This document shows, piece after piece, positions 1 to 7,901 of a DNA stretch of 57,305 nt (position 1 is the first letter of the stretch; the number at the start of each line of letters is the position of its first letter). This DNA comes from Sphingomonas paucimobilis NBRC 13935. GTDB lineage: Bacteria; Pseudomonadota; Alphaproteobacteria; Sphingomonadales; Sphingomonadaceae. The position numbers and the translations under genes were made by a program. The notes below the pieces were generated by a model. It searched no databases, had not been told where the DNA came from, and saw nothing but the letters and a program-made list of their open reading frames with translations. The DNA lies in contig NZ_BBJS01000057.1 in NCBI RefSeq assembly GCF_000739895.2, positions 1 to 57,305 of the forward strand, written 5' to 3'.

Positions 1-92
1 GTGTCCCCGGTCGTGAGTAAAGGCTGATCTCGCCAACGGGGACACCCCTCCGTCAGGCCGTGGCCTGACACCTCCCCTTGCAGGGGAGGAAT
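1..92. repeat. Dispersed palindromic repeat, family B (copy 1)
   Basis: Positions 1-9 (gtgtccccg) pair with 37-45 (cggggacac). A second hairpin follows (gtcaggccg/tggcctgac), then cctccccttgcaggggagg. The same order of blocks recurs at 8850-8950, so this is a dispersed intergenic repeat rather than a single terminator. It lies downstream of phhB (minus strand) and may extend left of the window. Confidence 0.7.
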
Positions 93-116
93 GGAATGAC
101 TGCCGATCGGACCTCA

Positions 117-407
117 TCATCCCACCAGCGCGTCGATCGCCTCGGCCATGGCGATATCGCGGGCCGACAGGCCGCCCGCGTCATGGGTGGTCAGCACGAT
201 ATCCACCCGGTTCCACACATTGGACCATTCGGGATGATGGTCGGCCTTCTCGGCGAGCAGCGCGACGCGCGTCATGAAGCCGAATGCCTCGTTGAAGTCG
301 GCGAAGACGAACCGGCGGCTGATCGCGTCGCGCGCTTCGTCCCAATCCCAGTCGGGCAGATCGTCCAGCGCCTCGTTCCGATCCAGCTCGCTCAGCCGCT
401 CCACCAT
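117..407 (-). CDS. phhB: Pterin-4a-carbinolamine dehydratase
   Basis: This small cytosolic enzyme dehydrates 4a-hydroxytetrahydrobiopterin, recycling the pterin cofactor of aromatic amino acid hydroxylases. The 96-residue product has the usual family length. It shows the family signature E-K-A-D-H-H-P-E-W at residues 53-61 and a second histidine in T-H-D near residue 75, the expected catalytic histidines. The ATG at 407 was chosen because it follows a purine-rich aaggggacg and gives the canonical N-terminus; a longer frame runs upstream but is antisense to the next genes. It is divergent from the metalloprotease gene, only about 45 nt away. No phenylalanine hydroxylase is visible in the window. 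Confidence 0.93.
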   Translation of the reverse strand: MVERLSELDRNEALDDLPDWDWDEARDAISRRFVFADFNEAFGFMTRVALLAEKADHHPEWSNVWNRVDIVLTTHDAGGLSARDIAMAEAIDALVG

Positions 408-451
408 GTGCGTCCCCTTGCTTATCTTGTTCTTTGGTCGGCCACAGCGGT

Positions 452-883
452 ATGACGACGGGCATGAGCGGGCAAGTCGCGATCGGTGAAGCGCCGGATA
501 TCGAAGCGATCGAACGGATCGCGCGGGCGGCGATGGCGCGCCTGCCGGCGGCGTTCGCCGCGCATCTGGGCGACATCGTGCTGATCGTCGAGGACTATGC
601 GGATGACGAGACGCTGGCGGCGCTGGGCATCGAGCATCCGCTTGATCTGACCGGCCTGTATCACGGCCGCCCGGTGGGCGAGAAAAGCAGCATGGATTCA
701 GGGACCCTGCCCGATCGCATCCATCTCTATCGCCGCGCGATCCTGGACGAATGGATCGAGACGGGGGTGCGGCTCGACGATCTGGTCGCGCATGTGATGA
801 TCCATGAGATCGGCCATCATTTCGGCCTGTCGGACGACGATATGCACGCGCTCGAAGACGCGGTGGACGGCCCGGCGGCGTGA
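452..883 (+). CDS. Minimal zinc metallopeptidase family protein
   Basis: A 143-residue predicted Zn-dependent protease of the minimal metalloprotease type. The motif H-E-I-G-H-H-F-G-L-S-D at residues 118-128 is an HExxH site followed at once by another histidine and an acidic residue, as in this family of short cytosolic zincins found in alphaproteobacteria and actinobacteria. There is no signal peptide or membrane segment. The start is ATG at 452; ATG at 464 is a credible alternative, and a TTG at 434 lies in frame. Its stop overlaps the GTG start of ccmA by 4 nt, so the two are translationally coupled. The substrate is unknown. Confidence 0.8.
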   Translation: MTTGMSGQVAIGEAPDIEAIERIARAAMARLPAAFAAHLGDIVLIVEDYADDETLAALGIEHPLDLTGLYHGRPVGEKSSMDSGTLPDRIHLYRRAILDEWIETGVRLDDLVAHVMIHEIGHHFGLSDDDMHALEDAVDGPAA

Positions 884-1470
884 TCCTGTCCCTGACCCAG
901 GTCGCCTGCGCGCGGGGCGGCCGGCTGTTGTTCGCGAGGCTTTCGCTGGATCTCGCGCCCGGTGGCGCGGTGATCGTCACCGGGCCCAATGGCATCGGCA
1001 AGTCCAGCCTGTTGCGGCTCGCCGCCGGCTTGCTCGCGCCGTTCGAAGGCGCGGTGATGCGGTCCGCGCCGGCGGCATTGATGACCGAAGATCTGGCGCT
1101 GGATGCCGAGCGAACGTTGGCCGACGCGCTGATCTTCTGGGCGCGGATCGATGGACGCGGGGCGGTACGGGACCGGGTGGCGGAGGCGCTCGACACGGTC
1201 GGGCTGGCGGCGCTGGCAACGATTCCCGTGCGGCTGTTGTCGACCGGGCAACGCCGCCGTGCGGCGCTGGCACGTGTGTTGGCGTCGCAGGCCCCGCTCT
1301 GGCTGCTCGACGAGCCGGGCAATGGGCTGGATCGGGCCGGGCTGGTGATGCTGGAGCAGGTGATCGCGCGGCATCGGGCGGGCGGCGGCGCGGTGTTGCT
1401 GACCACGCATCAGCCGCTGGATGTAGCGGAGGCCGGCACCCTTGCGCTCGACCAATGGGTGCCGGCATGA
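880..1470 (+). CDS. ccmA: Heme exporter ATP-binding protein CcmA
   Basis: ATPase of the CcmABCD complex of cytochrome c maturation system I, which drives release of heme-loaded CcmE in the periplasm. In the 196-residue protein, Walker A is G-P-N-G-I-G-K-S-S at 35-43, the ABC signature is S-T-G-Q-R at 121-125 (a CcmA-like variant of LSGGQ), and Walker B L-W-L-L-D-E-P is at 140-146. It starts with GTG at 880 inside the stop of the preceding gene and overlaps ccmB by 4 nt (ATGA). The pairing with ccmB identifies it among short ABC ATPases. Confidence 0.92.
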   Translation: MILSLTQVACARGGRLLFARLSLDLAPGGAVIVTGPNGIGKSSLLRLAAGLLAPFEGAVMRSAPAALMTEDLALDAERTLADALIFWARIDGRGAVRDRVAEALDTVGLAALATIPVRLLSTGQRRRAALARVLASQAPLWLLDEPGNGLDRAGLVMLEQVIARHRAGGGAVLLTTHQPLDVAEAGTLALDQWVPA

Positions 1471-2105
1471 GCATGGCTTGGGCGCTGATCGCGCGCGATG
1501 TCCGGCGCGGCTATGCGGGCGGCGGTGCGGCCTTGGTCTGCGGCTTTTTCCTGCTGGCGGTGATTCTGTTTCCCTTTGCGATCGGACCCGATCGGGCCTT
1601 GCTCGCGCGGATCGGCGCGGGGGCGATCTGGGTCGCGGCGCTGTTGGCGGCGTTGTTGCCGGTCGATCGGCTGGTCGCGCCCGATTGCGAGTCGGGCTGG
1701 TTCGATCAGGTCGTGGTGCGCGGGGTGTCGCTGCCGCTCGTCATGCTGTTGCGGATCGTCGCGCATTGGCTGGCCTTTGCGCCGCCGCTGATGCTGGCGG
1801 CGATGGTCGCAGGCGGTTTGTTCGGGCTGGATGGCGCCGCGTTGGTGAGGGTCGAGACCGGATTGCTGCTCGGTACGCCGGGGCTCGCCGCGCTGGCGGT
1901 GGCGACGGGGGCGCTGACGGCGGGCTTGCGCGGTGCGGGAGCGGTGGCGGGGTTGCTGCTGTTACCGCTCGCCCTGCCGCTGCTGATCTTCGGGGCTAGC
2001 GATGACGGCATGGGCGGGGCCAAGCTGCTCGCCGCCGTGTCGCTGTTGCTGGTCGCGGGTGCGCCCTGGCTGGCGGCGGCGGCGATCCGGTCGGTGCGCG
2101 ACTGA
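1467..2105 (+). CDS. ccmB: Heme exporter membrane protein CcmB
   Basis: Integral membrane partner of CcmA. The 212-residue protein is very hydrophobic, with about six transmembrane segments and the family's usual length. The start is the ATG at 1467 that overlaps the ccmA stop; the open frame runs much further upstream but only in the shadow of ccmA. In many proteobacteria ccmC and ccmD follow directly; here the next gene is a methyltransferase, so the remaining ccm genes must lie elsewhere. Identification rests on size, topology, coupling to ccmA and motifs such as the central C-E-S-G-W-F-D-Q region. Confidence 0.9.
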   Translation: MSMAWALIARDVRRGYAGGGAALVCGFFLLAVILFPFAIGPDRALLARIGAGAIWVAALLAALLPVDRLVAPDCESGWFDQVVVRGVSLPLVMLLRIVAHWLAFAPPLMLAAMVAGGLFGLDGAALVRVETGLLLGTPGLAALAVATGALTAGLRGAGAVAGLLLLPLALPLLIFGASDDGMGGAKLLAAVSLLLVAGAPWLAAAAIRSVRD

Positions 2106-2108
2106 GCC

Positions 2109-2960
2109 ATGGCCGAAGACAGTCCATCGCGCGCGCGGATCGCGCAGGCCTTTGACGCGGCGGCGGCCTATGACGCCTATGCGGTGGTGCAGCGCCAAGT
2201 GGCCGCGTGGCTAGCCGAACGAATCGTCGCGGTCGCCCCGCCGAGGCCCCGCGTGCTGGAGGTCGGGTGCGGCACAGGCTTCCTGACACAGGCGGCATGG
2301 CCCCGGCTTGATCGCCCCGAATGGTTGATGACCGATATCGCACCCGAGATGCTGGCCCGGGGCAGGGCGCAGATGCCGGATCTGTGTGCGCGGGTGATGG
2401 ATGGCGAGCGCCCCGATCTGGCGGGCGAGGCGCCGTTCGACCTGATCGTCAGCAGCCTGGCGGTGCAGTGGTTTTCCGATCTGGAGGGCGGCCTGCAGCG
2501 GCTGGCGGCGCTGCTCGCCCCTGGCGGGCGGATGCTGGTGACGACTCTGGCGCAAGGGACATTCGCCGGCTGGCATGCCGCGCATCGGGCGGAGGGATAT
2601 GAGGCGGGGAGTCACGCCTATCCAACGGTCGAGGCGCTCGCGGCCATGGCGTTGCCGGGGCTTGGGGTCGCCACGCGACGCTTCGAGCAGCGGCACGAGA
2701 CGGCGGCGGACTTCATGCGCGCACTACGGGCGATCGGGGCGGGGACACCGCGTGTTGGGCACCGCCCGATCCCGCCGGGCGCGATGCGGCGGATCGCGAA
2801 GCGCTTTGAGGTAGGCGGGGCGGTGGCGACCTATGAGGTCGCGTTGATGGACATTCCCAACCCCGTTCAGCCTGAGCGAAGTCGAAGGCCACGCGCGACG
2901 CGAGAGGCGGGGCGTGTGCTTCGATTTCGCTCAGCACGAACGGAGGTTGGAGGTAAGTAG
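2109..2960 (+). CDS. SAM-dependent methyltransferase, BioC-like, with repeat-derived tail
   Basis: Class I methyltransferase with motif I V-L-E-V-G-C-G-T-G at residues 49-57 and an S-S-L-A-V-Q-W-F post-motif typical of BioC-like malonyl-ACP O-methyltransferases, which cap malonyl-ACP at the start of biotin pimelate synthesis. The N-terminal I-A-Q-A-F-D-A-A-A-A-Y-D pattern also fits BioC. At 283 residues it is about 30 longer than usual BioC. The last 35 or so residues, from P-N-P-V-Q-P-E-R-S on, are encoded by a dispersed palindromic repeat at 2863-2943, so the true domain probably ends near residue 248. It follows ccmB by 3 nt. No other bio gene is nearby, so the substrate is not secure. Confidence 0.75.
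   Translation: MAEDSPSRARIAQAFDAAAAYDAYAVVQRQVAAWLAERIVAVAPPRPRVLEVGCGTGFLTQAAWPRLDRPEWLMTDIAPEMLARGRAQMPDLCARVMDGERPDLAGEAPFDLIVSSLAVQWFSDLEGGLQRLAALLAPGGRMLVTTLAQGTFAGWHAAHRAEGYEAGSHAYPTVEALAAMALPGLGVATRRFEQRHETAADFMRALRAIGAGTPRVGHRPIPPGAMRRIAKRFEVGGAVATYEVALMDIPNPVQPERSRRPRATREAGRVLRFRSARTEVGGK
2863..2943. repeat. Dispersed palindromic repeat, family A (copy 1)
   Basis: The left arm at 2863-2887 (ccgttcagcctgagcgaagt...) is the near-inverted counterpart of the right arm at 2919-2943 (cttcgatttcgctcagcacg...). The same arm recurs near 24635-24721, 36993-37017 and 37075-37099, and in degenerate form at 44457-44490. This copy is read as the C-terminus of the BioC-like methyltransferase. Confidence 0.8.
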
Positions 2961-2974
2961 GCTTGGGTTGGCGT

Positions 2975-3844
2975 TTATCGGCTCCACCGCGCCCAGATGG
3001 CCGTGGGCAGGATCAGCCCGCGTGCTTCCTCGCGCACACCGAGTTCGCCGCATTCGACCTTGCCCGGCAGGTCGCCCATCACTTGGCGGAGCATCTCGCC
3101 GATCGCCAGCGCCGACATGCGCACCGCATAGACGGTCAGGAACAGGAAGCGCGAATTCGCGTCGAGCAGCTTGCGGCAATCGGCGATCAGGCCGGGCAGA
3201 TCCTCTTCCAGCCGCCAGACCTCGCCCTCCGGCCCTCGGCCATATTTGGGCGGGTCGAGCAGGATGCCGTCATAGCGCCGTCCGCGCCGCCCCTCGCGCG
3301 CGACGAATTTGGCCGCGTCGTCGATGATCCAGCGCACCGGCGCATCGCCCAGCCCCGACAGCATCGCATTGCCGCGCGCCGCTTCGACCGATTTCTTGGA
3401 GGCATCGACATGGACCATCTTCGCGCCCGCGCTTGCCATCGCCAGTGTGCCGACGCCGGTATAGCCGAACAGGTTCATGCATTCGGGCGACTCCAGGTCG
3501 GCGACCTGCTCGCGCATCCAGCTCCACACCGGCGCCATGTCGGGGAAGAAGCCCAGATGGCGGAAGGGCGTGTTTTGCGCGGTGAAGCGGACCTCGTTCC
3601 ATTTCAGCGGCCAGCCGTCGCGCGGCACCGGCTCGTTGAAATTCCAGCGGCCGCCGCCATCCTCGTCCGACCCGGGCACGAACTCCGCCGCCGCGCGCCA
3701 GTCGGTGGTGGCGGGCGCCCACATCGCCTGCGGCTCGGGGCGGATGAAGCGGAACCGGCCATAGCGTTCCAGCTTGCGGCCATGGCCTGAGTCCACCAGC
3801 CCGTAATCCGCCCAGGGCTCCCCAATCATCGTTTCGAGTGTCAT
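2975..3844 (-). CDS. Class I SAM-dependent methyltransferase (RlmI-like, COG1092 type)
   Basis: Predicted RNA methyltransferase of 289 residues. The SAM-binding motif N-L-F-G-Y-T-G-V-G lies at 124-132, followed by an acidic V-D-A-S-K-K strand end. The catalytic-type motif is D-P-P-K-Y-G-R-G at 197-204. This matches the catalytic domain of RlmI-like 23S rRNA cytosine methyltransferases but lacks an N-terminal PUA domain, as in a shorter alphaproteobacterial subgroup. The ATG at 3844 was chosen because upstream in-frame sequence is antisense to thrC and low-complexity. The thrC stop is 10 nt upstream, so it probably ends the thrC operon. Substrate is inferred only. Confidence 0.82.
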   Translation of the reverse strand: MTLETMIGEPWADYGLVDSGHGRKLERYGRFRFIRPEPQAMWAPATTDWRAAAEFVPGSDEDGGGRWNFNEPVPRDGWPLKWNEVRFTAQNTPFRHLGFFPDMAPVWSWMREQVADLESPECMNLFGYTGVGTLAMASAGAKMVHVDASKKSVEAARGNAMLSGLGDAPVRWIIDDAAKFVAREGRRGRRYDGILLDPPKYGRGPEGEVWRLEEDLPGLIADCRKLLDANSRFLFLTVYAVRMSALAIGEMLRQVMGDLPGKVECGELGVREEARGLILPTAIWARWSR

Positions 3845-3854
3845 GCGCACCCCG

Positions 3855-5243
3855 TTAGCGCAAAGACCGCCCGTCGATATAGGCCGTAACCGCTTCGAAC
3901 GTGGCGGGCAGCGTCTCGAACCGCTCCTCGCGCTCGAACAGGTCGCCGACGCGGCGCGGCAGCGGCGGGCGAACCCCGGTCGCGCGCTCGACCGCATCGG
4001 TGAACTTGGCCGGATGCGCGGTGGCCAGCGTCACCACCGGCACATCGGTTTCCGCCGCCCGCGCGGCGGACAGGGCGATGGCGGTGTGGGGGTCGAGGAT
4101 CTGGCCGGTATGGTCCGCCGCCCAGCGCATCGCACGGCTCATGTCATCGGCGTCGACGCGCGCGCTGGCGAAGAGCGGGGCGATCGCCTGGCTCTGCGCA
4201 TTGGTCAGCCGCATCGCGCCCGTTCCCTCGAACCCCTTCATCTGCGCCGCCAGCGCCGCGCCGTCGCGGCCATTGGCGTCGAACAACAGCCGCTCGAAAT
4301 TGGAGCTGACCTGAATGTCCATCGACGGCGTCGCGGTCGCCTGCACCTGCCCCTTGGAGTAATCGCCCGAGGACAAAGCGCGGTGGAGGATGTCGTTGAC
4401 GTTGGTCGCGACGATCAGCCGCTCGACGGGAAGCCCCATGCGCGCGGCGACATAGCCCGCGAAGACGTCCCCGAAATTGCCGGTCGGGACCGAGAAGGCG
4501 ACGGCCTTCCCCGGCGCGCCCAGCCGGACGGCGGCGTAGAAATAATAGACGACCTGCGCCATCAACCGCGCCCAGTTGATCGAGTTGACCGCCGACAGGG
4601 TATGGCGATCGGCAAAGGCGCGGTCGTTGAACATCGCCTTCACCAGCGCTTGTGCGTCGTCGAAATTCCCCTCGATCGCGATGTTATGGACGTTGGGGGC
4701 GAGCACCGTGGTCATCTGGCGGCGCTGGATATCGGTCACGCGGCCGGCCGGGTGCAGCATGAAGATGTCGATATTGGCGCGCCCCGCCACCGCGTCGATC
4801 GCCGCCGATCCGGTATCGCCGCTGGTCGCACCGACGATGGTCAGGCGCGTCTCGGTACCGCGCAGGAAGCGTTCGAACAGCAACCCCAGCATCTGCAGCG
4901 CCACGTCCTTGAAGGCGAGGGTGGGGCCATGAAACAGCTCCAGCAGCCACTGGTCATGGTCGAGCTGGACGAGCGGCGTGACAGCGGCATGCGAGAAGCG
5001 GCCATAGGCGGCGTCGCACAGCTCCTGAAGTTCCTCCGGCGTCAGGCTGTCGCCGACGAAGGGCGTCATGATCTTCGCGGCGGTCTGCGCATAGGACAGG
5101 CCCGCCAGCGCTTCGATCTCCTCCGGTGTCAGGCTCGGCCAAGCTTCGGGGACATAGAGCCCGCCATCGCTGGCGAGACCGGCCAGGGTCGCGCCCCGGA
5201 AATCGAGGACGGGGGCGGAGCCACGGGTACTGATATAGCGCAT
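3855..5243 (-). CDS. thrC: Threonine synthase
   Basis: Cytosolic PLP enzyme converting O-phospho-L-homoserine to L-threonine. The 462-residue length fits the long (yeast/E. coli type) class. The PLP lysine is in L-A-F-K-D-V-A-L-Q (K112), and the phosphate-binding loop T-S-G-D-T-G-S-A-A follows around residue 140. The N-terminus M-R-Y-I-S-T-R-G is canonical. It lies 13 nt after the SURF1 gene in the cox-SURF1 run, an association common in sphingomonads. No attenuator or riboswitch is visible upstream. Confidence 0.97.
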   Translation of the reverse strand: MRYISTRGSAPVLDFRGATLAGLASDGGLYVPEAWPSLTPEEIEALAGLSYAQTAAKIMTPFVGDSLTPEELQELCDAAYGRFSHAAVTPLVQLDHDQWLLELFHGPTLAFKDVALQMLGLLFERFLRGTETRLTIVGATSGDTGSAAIDAVAGRANIDIFMLHPAGRVTDIQRRQMTTVLAPNVHNIAIEGNFDDAQALVKAMFNDRAFADRHTLSAVNSINWARLMAQVVYYFYAAVRLGAPGKAVAFSVPTGNFGDVFAGYVAARMGLPVERLIVATNVNDILHRALSSGDYSKGQVQATATPSMDIQVSSNFERLLFDANGRDGAALAAQMKGFEGTGAMRLTNAQSQAIAPLFASARVDADDMSRAMRWAADHTGQILDPHTAIALSAARAAETDVPVVTLATAHPAKFTDAVERATGVRPPLPRRVGDLFEREERFETLPATFEAVTAYIDGRSLR

Positions 5244-5256
5244 GATGCGCCGGGGC

Positions 5257-5877
5257 TTAACGGCGTGTGTGTTTTACCACAACCATTCGATTGCGCCGAA
5301 CGACCGCCAAAGCATAGATAATTGCGGCAATGGCGGCGAACAGGAACCATTGGACCGCATAAGCAAGGTGGTTGTTGGGCACCGCGTCGATATCGGGGCT
5401 GGGGTTCGCCTCCAGCCCGGCGGCGGGCGTGTCGGCGACCAGCATCATGGCTTGCGGCCGATGATCGAAGGCCGACTGGATCAGCGAGCGGCTGTCCGGC
5501 GCATGGGCGACATAGCCGGTCACGCGCCCGCCGGGCCAACGGGTTTCGGCGCGCGGGTCATGCGTAGTGCCCAACTGCACCTGCGTCGATCCCTGCGGTA
5601 CCGAGCAGGTGGCGATCAGCCGGAACCCCGCTGCCCCTGCGCCCGCGCGTCGGATCGTCACGGGCGGGCGGCAATCGGCCTCCGCGCGGCGGAAGAGCAG
5701 GCTCTCGTCGGGAAACAGTGGGAAGGCGATCACCGGCCGTGCAGGGTTGGCTGCCAGTTGCGCCAGATATGCCTCCTTTTGCGGCAACCGGTCGAGCAAC
5801 TGCCACAGCCCCAGCGCGATCATACCCGCGACCGCCAATAGGACGATCAGGGTCGGGAGGATCGGCACCCGCTTCAT
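5257..5877 (-). CDS. SURF1 family cytochrome oxidase assembly protein
   Basis: Inner-membrane assembly factor for aa3 oxidase, thought to help insert heme a. The 206-residue protein has an N-terminal transmembrane segment carrying the family motif G-L-W-Q-L-x-D-R at 23-30, a periplasmic domain of about 145 residues, and a second membrane segment near 176-192 followed by a basic tail. This two-helix arrangement is diagnostic for SURF1. The ATG at 5877 overlaps the stop of the DUF983 gene by 4 nt. It is shorter than many homologues (about 230-250 residues). Confidence 0.9.
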   Translation of the reverse strand: MKRVPILPTLIVLLAVAGMIALGLWQLLDRLPQKEAYLAQLAANPARPVIAFPLFPDESLLFRRAEADCRPPVTIRRAGAGAAGFRLIATCSVPQGSTQVQLGTTHDPRAETRWPGGRVTGYVAHAPDSRSLIQSAFDHRPQAMMLVADTPAAGLEANPSPDIDAVPNNHLAYAVQWFLFAAIAAIIYALAVVRRNRMVVVKHTRR

Positions 5878-6287
5878 GCGTCGCCGTCCTGCTCGGGTTC
5901 GGGCTGGGTCACGGCGCCCTCGCGCGCTTCGTTGCGATACTCTGCCGCCATCAGCGCGCCCTTGGCGATGCGCAGGGAATAGACGACCGTGACGGCGGTC
6001 AGCGGCAGCCAGATCAGCATATGGAGCCAGAGCGGCGGATGCAGCGTCAATTCGACGACGATCGCCGCGATGGTGATGATCGTACCCAGGATCAGCGTCA
6101 GAAACGCCGCCGGACCGTCCCCGACATTGAAGCGGGTAAAGTCCAGCCCGCACGCCGTACAGCGATCGGCGAAGGTCACCACCTGTTTCGAAAAGAGCGG
6201 CCCGGCAAACAAATGGGGCTGGCCGCAACGCGGACACAGCCCCTGAAATGCGGCCTCGGCGATGGTCGGAGGCGTCGGCTCAGCCAC
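5874..6287 (-). CDS. DUF983 family membrane protein, zinc-ribbon type
   Basis: A 137-residue protein of the DUF983 family, usually found beside cytochrome oxidase assembly genes in alphaproteobacteria. Two cysteine pairs, C-P-R-C at 18-21 and C-T-A-C at 43-46, look like a zinc ribbon; two hydrophobic helices follow, and the C-terminus is acidic. The GTG at 6287 was chosen because it gives the expected M-A-E-P-T-P-P start and overlaps ctaE by only 8 nt. An ATG at 6320 would add 11 residues with a 41-nt overlap. It is coupled to ctaE upstream and SURF1 downstream. A role in copper or heme delivery to the oxidase is suspected, not shown. Confidence 0.88.
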   Translation of the reverse strand: MAEPTPPTIAEAAFQGLCPRCGQPHLFAGPLFSKQVVTFADRCTACGLDFTRFNVGDGPAAFLTLILGTIITIAAIVVELTLHPPLWLHMLIWLPLTAVTVVYSLRIAKGALMAAEYRNEAREGAVTQPEPEQDGDA

Positions 6288-7191
6288 TATGAACCGGCGC
6301 GCCCCAGCCACCCCAGACATAGATGGTAACGAACAGGAACAGCCACACCACGTCGACGAAATGCCAGTACCAGGCGGCGGCCTCGAATCCGAAATGCTGG
6401 CGGGGCGTGAAATCGCCGCGATAGGCGCGGATCAGGCAGACGATCAGGAAGATGGTGCCGACGATGACGTGGAAGCCGTGGAACCCGGTCGCCATGAAGA
6501 AGGAGGCGCCATAGTTGATCCCCTTAAAGGGGAAGGGCGCATGGATATATTCGTACGCCTGGATCGAGCTGAAGATCAGGCCCAGCACGATGGTGAGCCA
6601 CAGCCCCTTCAGCACCCCGTCGCGGTCGCCGACGCCCAATGCACCCCATAGCCCGCGCTTCTCGCCGCCGCGCTGGTTGTGGATCAGCGCATGGTGCGCC
6701 CAGGTGACGGTGGTGCCGCTGGTCAGCAGGATCAGCGTGTTGAGCAGCGGCAGCTTGAAGGCGTCGATCACCTCCAGCCCCTTGGGCGGCCAGGTCGCGG
6801 CGATGGCGGCGGCGCCCTCGGTGGCGCGCTCCACCTGCCCGTCGACAAAGCTCATCGCGGTGGGGAACAGCGCGAAGTCGAAAAAGGCCCAGAACCAGCC
6901 GACGAAGAACATCACTTCGGAGGCGATGAACAGGATCATGCCATAACGGAAATGAAGCTGCACGACCGGCGTATGGTCGCCATTATGCGCCTCGCGCACC
7001 ACGTCCGCCCACCAACTGCCCATGCAGAACAGCACCGCGGCGAGCCCCGCCAGGAAAGCCCAGCCCCCGCCGGGCACGCTGTGCATCCACATGATCGCGC
7101 CCGAGGCCATCAGCAGCGCCGACATCGAACTGGCCAGCGGCCAGGGGCTCGGCGGCAGGATGTGATAGTCGTGGTTCTTCGCGCCAGCCAT
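6280..7191 (-). CDS. ctaE: Cytochrome c oxidase subunit III
   Basis: Third core subunit of the aa3-type oxidase in the inner membrane. The 303-residue length and seven predicted transmembrane helices are normal. Subunit III hallmarks are visible: the early H-D-Y-H-I-L-P-P-S-P-W-P segment, the E-V-M-F-F-V-G-W-F-W-A-F helix with its glutamate, and the C-terminal Y-W-H-F-V-D-V-V-W-L-F-L-F helix. It lies 36 nt after ctaG in the order ctaB-coxF-ctaG-ctaE. Confidence 0.96.
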   Translation of the reverse strand: MAGAKNHDYHILPPSPWPLASSMSALLMASGAIMWMHSVPGGGWAFLAGLAAVLFCMGSWWADVVREAHNGDHTPVVQLHFRYGMILFIASEVMFFVGWFWAFFDFALFPTAMSFVDGQVERATEGAAAIAATWPPKGLEVIDAFKLPLLNTLILLTSGTTVTWAHHALIHNQRGGEKRGLWGALGVGDRDGVLKGLWLTIVLGLIFSSIQAYEYIHAPFPFKGINYGASFFMATGFHGFHVIVGTIFLIVCLIRAYRGDFTPRQHFGFEAAAWYWHFVDVVWLFLFVTIYVWGGWGAPVHSG

Positions 7192-7227
7192 GATCCCGTC
7201 CCTATGTCCGTATATTTTGGCGGGAGG

Positions 7228-7767
7228 CTAACCCGCTTTCTTCCCCGAATCCACCGGGTAAAATGTGTAGGACAGGGTGATGGTCTCGATGTCGCGCGCG
7301 TCCGGGTCGTTCAGGATTTTGGGATCGACGAAGAAAATCACCGGCATCCGCACCGTCTCACCGGGTTTGAGCGTCTGCTGGGTGAAGCAGAAACACTGGA
7401 TCTTGGTGAAATAGCGCCCGGCCTGGTCGGGGGTGACGTTGAAGGTCGCGGTGCCGGTGATCGGCACCTTGGCATTGTTGGTCGCGGTGAAGAACACCAT
7501 GTCGCGCGCGCCGATATCGACGGTTTCGTGCGGGTTCTCGGGCTTGAAGGTCCAGGCGAGGCGGGAAGAGACATTGGCGTCGAAATCGACGCGGATCTGG
7601 CGGTGGACGCTGCCCGGGGCTTCCGACCCGCGCTGCGTCGTCCCCTGATAGCCGGTCACCTGGCAGAACATGCGGTAGAGCGGCACGCTGGCCCAGGCGA
7701 GCCCGGTCATGAAGACCACGCCGAACAGCGCGAACACCAGGGTCCGGGTCTGGCGGGTCAGGCGCAT
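7228..7767 (-). CDS. ctaG: Cytochrome c oxidase assembly protein CtaG (Cox11)
   Basis: Copper chaperone that builds the Cu-B centre of subunit I. It has one N-terminal transmembrane helix (about residues 8-27), then a periplasmic immunoglobulin-like domain. The copper-binding C-F-C-F motif is at about 125-128, with a further conserved cysteine near residue 35. Length is 179 residues. The ATG at 7767 overlaps the upstream small gene's stop by 1 nt (TGATG); a TTG at 7770 is the only nearby alternative. Confidence 0.95.
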   Translation of the reverse strand: MRLTRQTRTLVFALFGVVFMTGLAWASVPLYRMFCQVTGYQGTTQRGSEAPGSVHRQIRVDFDANVSSRLAWTFKPENPHETVDIGARDMVFFTATNNAKVPITGTATFNVTPDQAGRYFTKIQCFCFTQQTLKPGETVRMPVIFFVDPKILNDPDARDIETITLSYTFYPVDSGKKAG

Positions 7768-7901
7768 CAATGCATTCCCGACCGAATCTTCGACAGGGTG
7801 ATGAAGAAGATCAGCACCACGAGAAAGCCGAGCAGCAGCGCCATCACCGTGGCGCGGGCGCGCTGTTTGGCGCGAATCCGATTCGAATCGTCAGGCGTCA
7901 T
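7767..7901 (-). CDS. Small single-helix membrane protein, CoxF-like
   Basis: A 44-residue reading frame fills the gap between ctaB and ctaG exactly. Its ATG at 7901 overlaps the ctaB stop by 4 nt (ATGA), and its stop overlaps the ctaG start by 1 nt. The N-terminal 18 residues are charged (M-T-P-D-D-S-N-R-I-R-A-K-Q-R-A-R), followed by one strong transmembrane helix (about residues 18-35) and a short basic tail. Small proteins of this design (often called CoxF, or left hypothetical) occupy the same place in other alphaproteobacterial cta operons. Coupling on both sides strongly argues that it is translated. Confidence 0.85.
   Translation of the reverse strand: MTPDDSNRIRAKQRARATVMALLLGFLVVLIFFITLSKIRSGMH

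Noticed and set aside
804..1466. N-terminal extension of CcmB by 221 codons
   Set aside because: It is the other frame of ccmA, and CcmB homologues begin at the ATG at 1467.
3843..5321. Open frame of 492 codons on the plus strand
   Set aside because: Exactly antisense to threonine synthase, which has clear PLP motifs. The frame is rich in Arg/Gly/His/Asp as expected for the complement of a high-GC gene.
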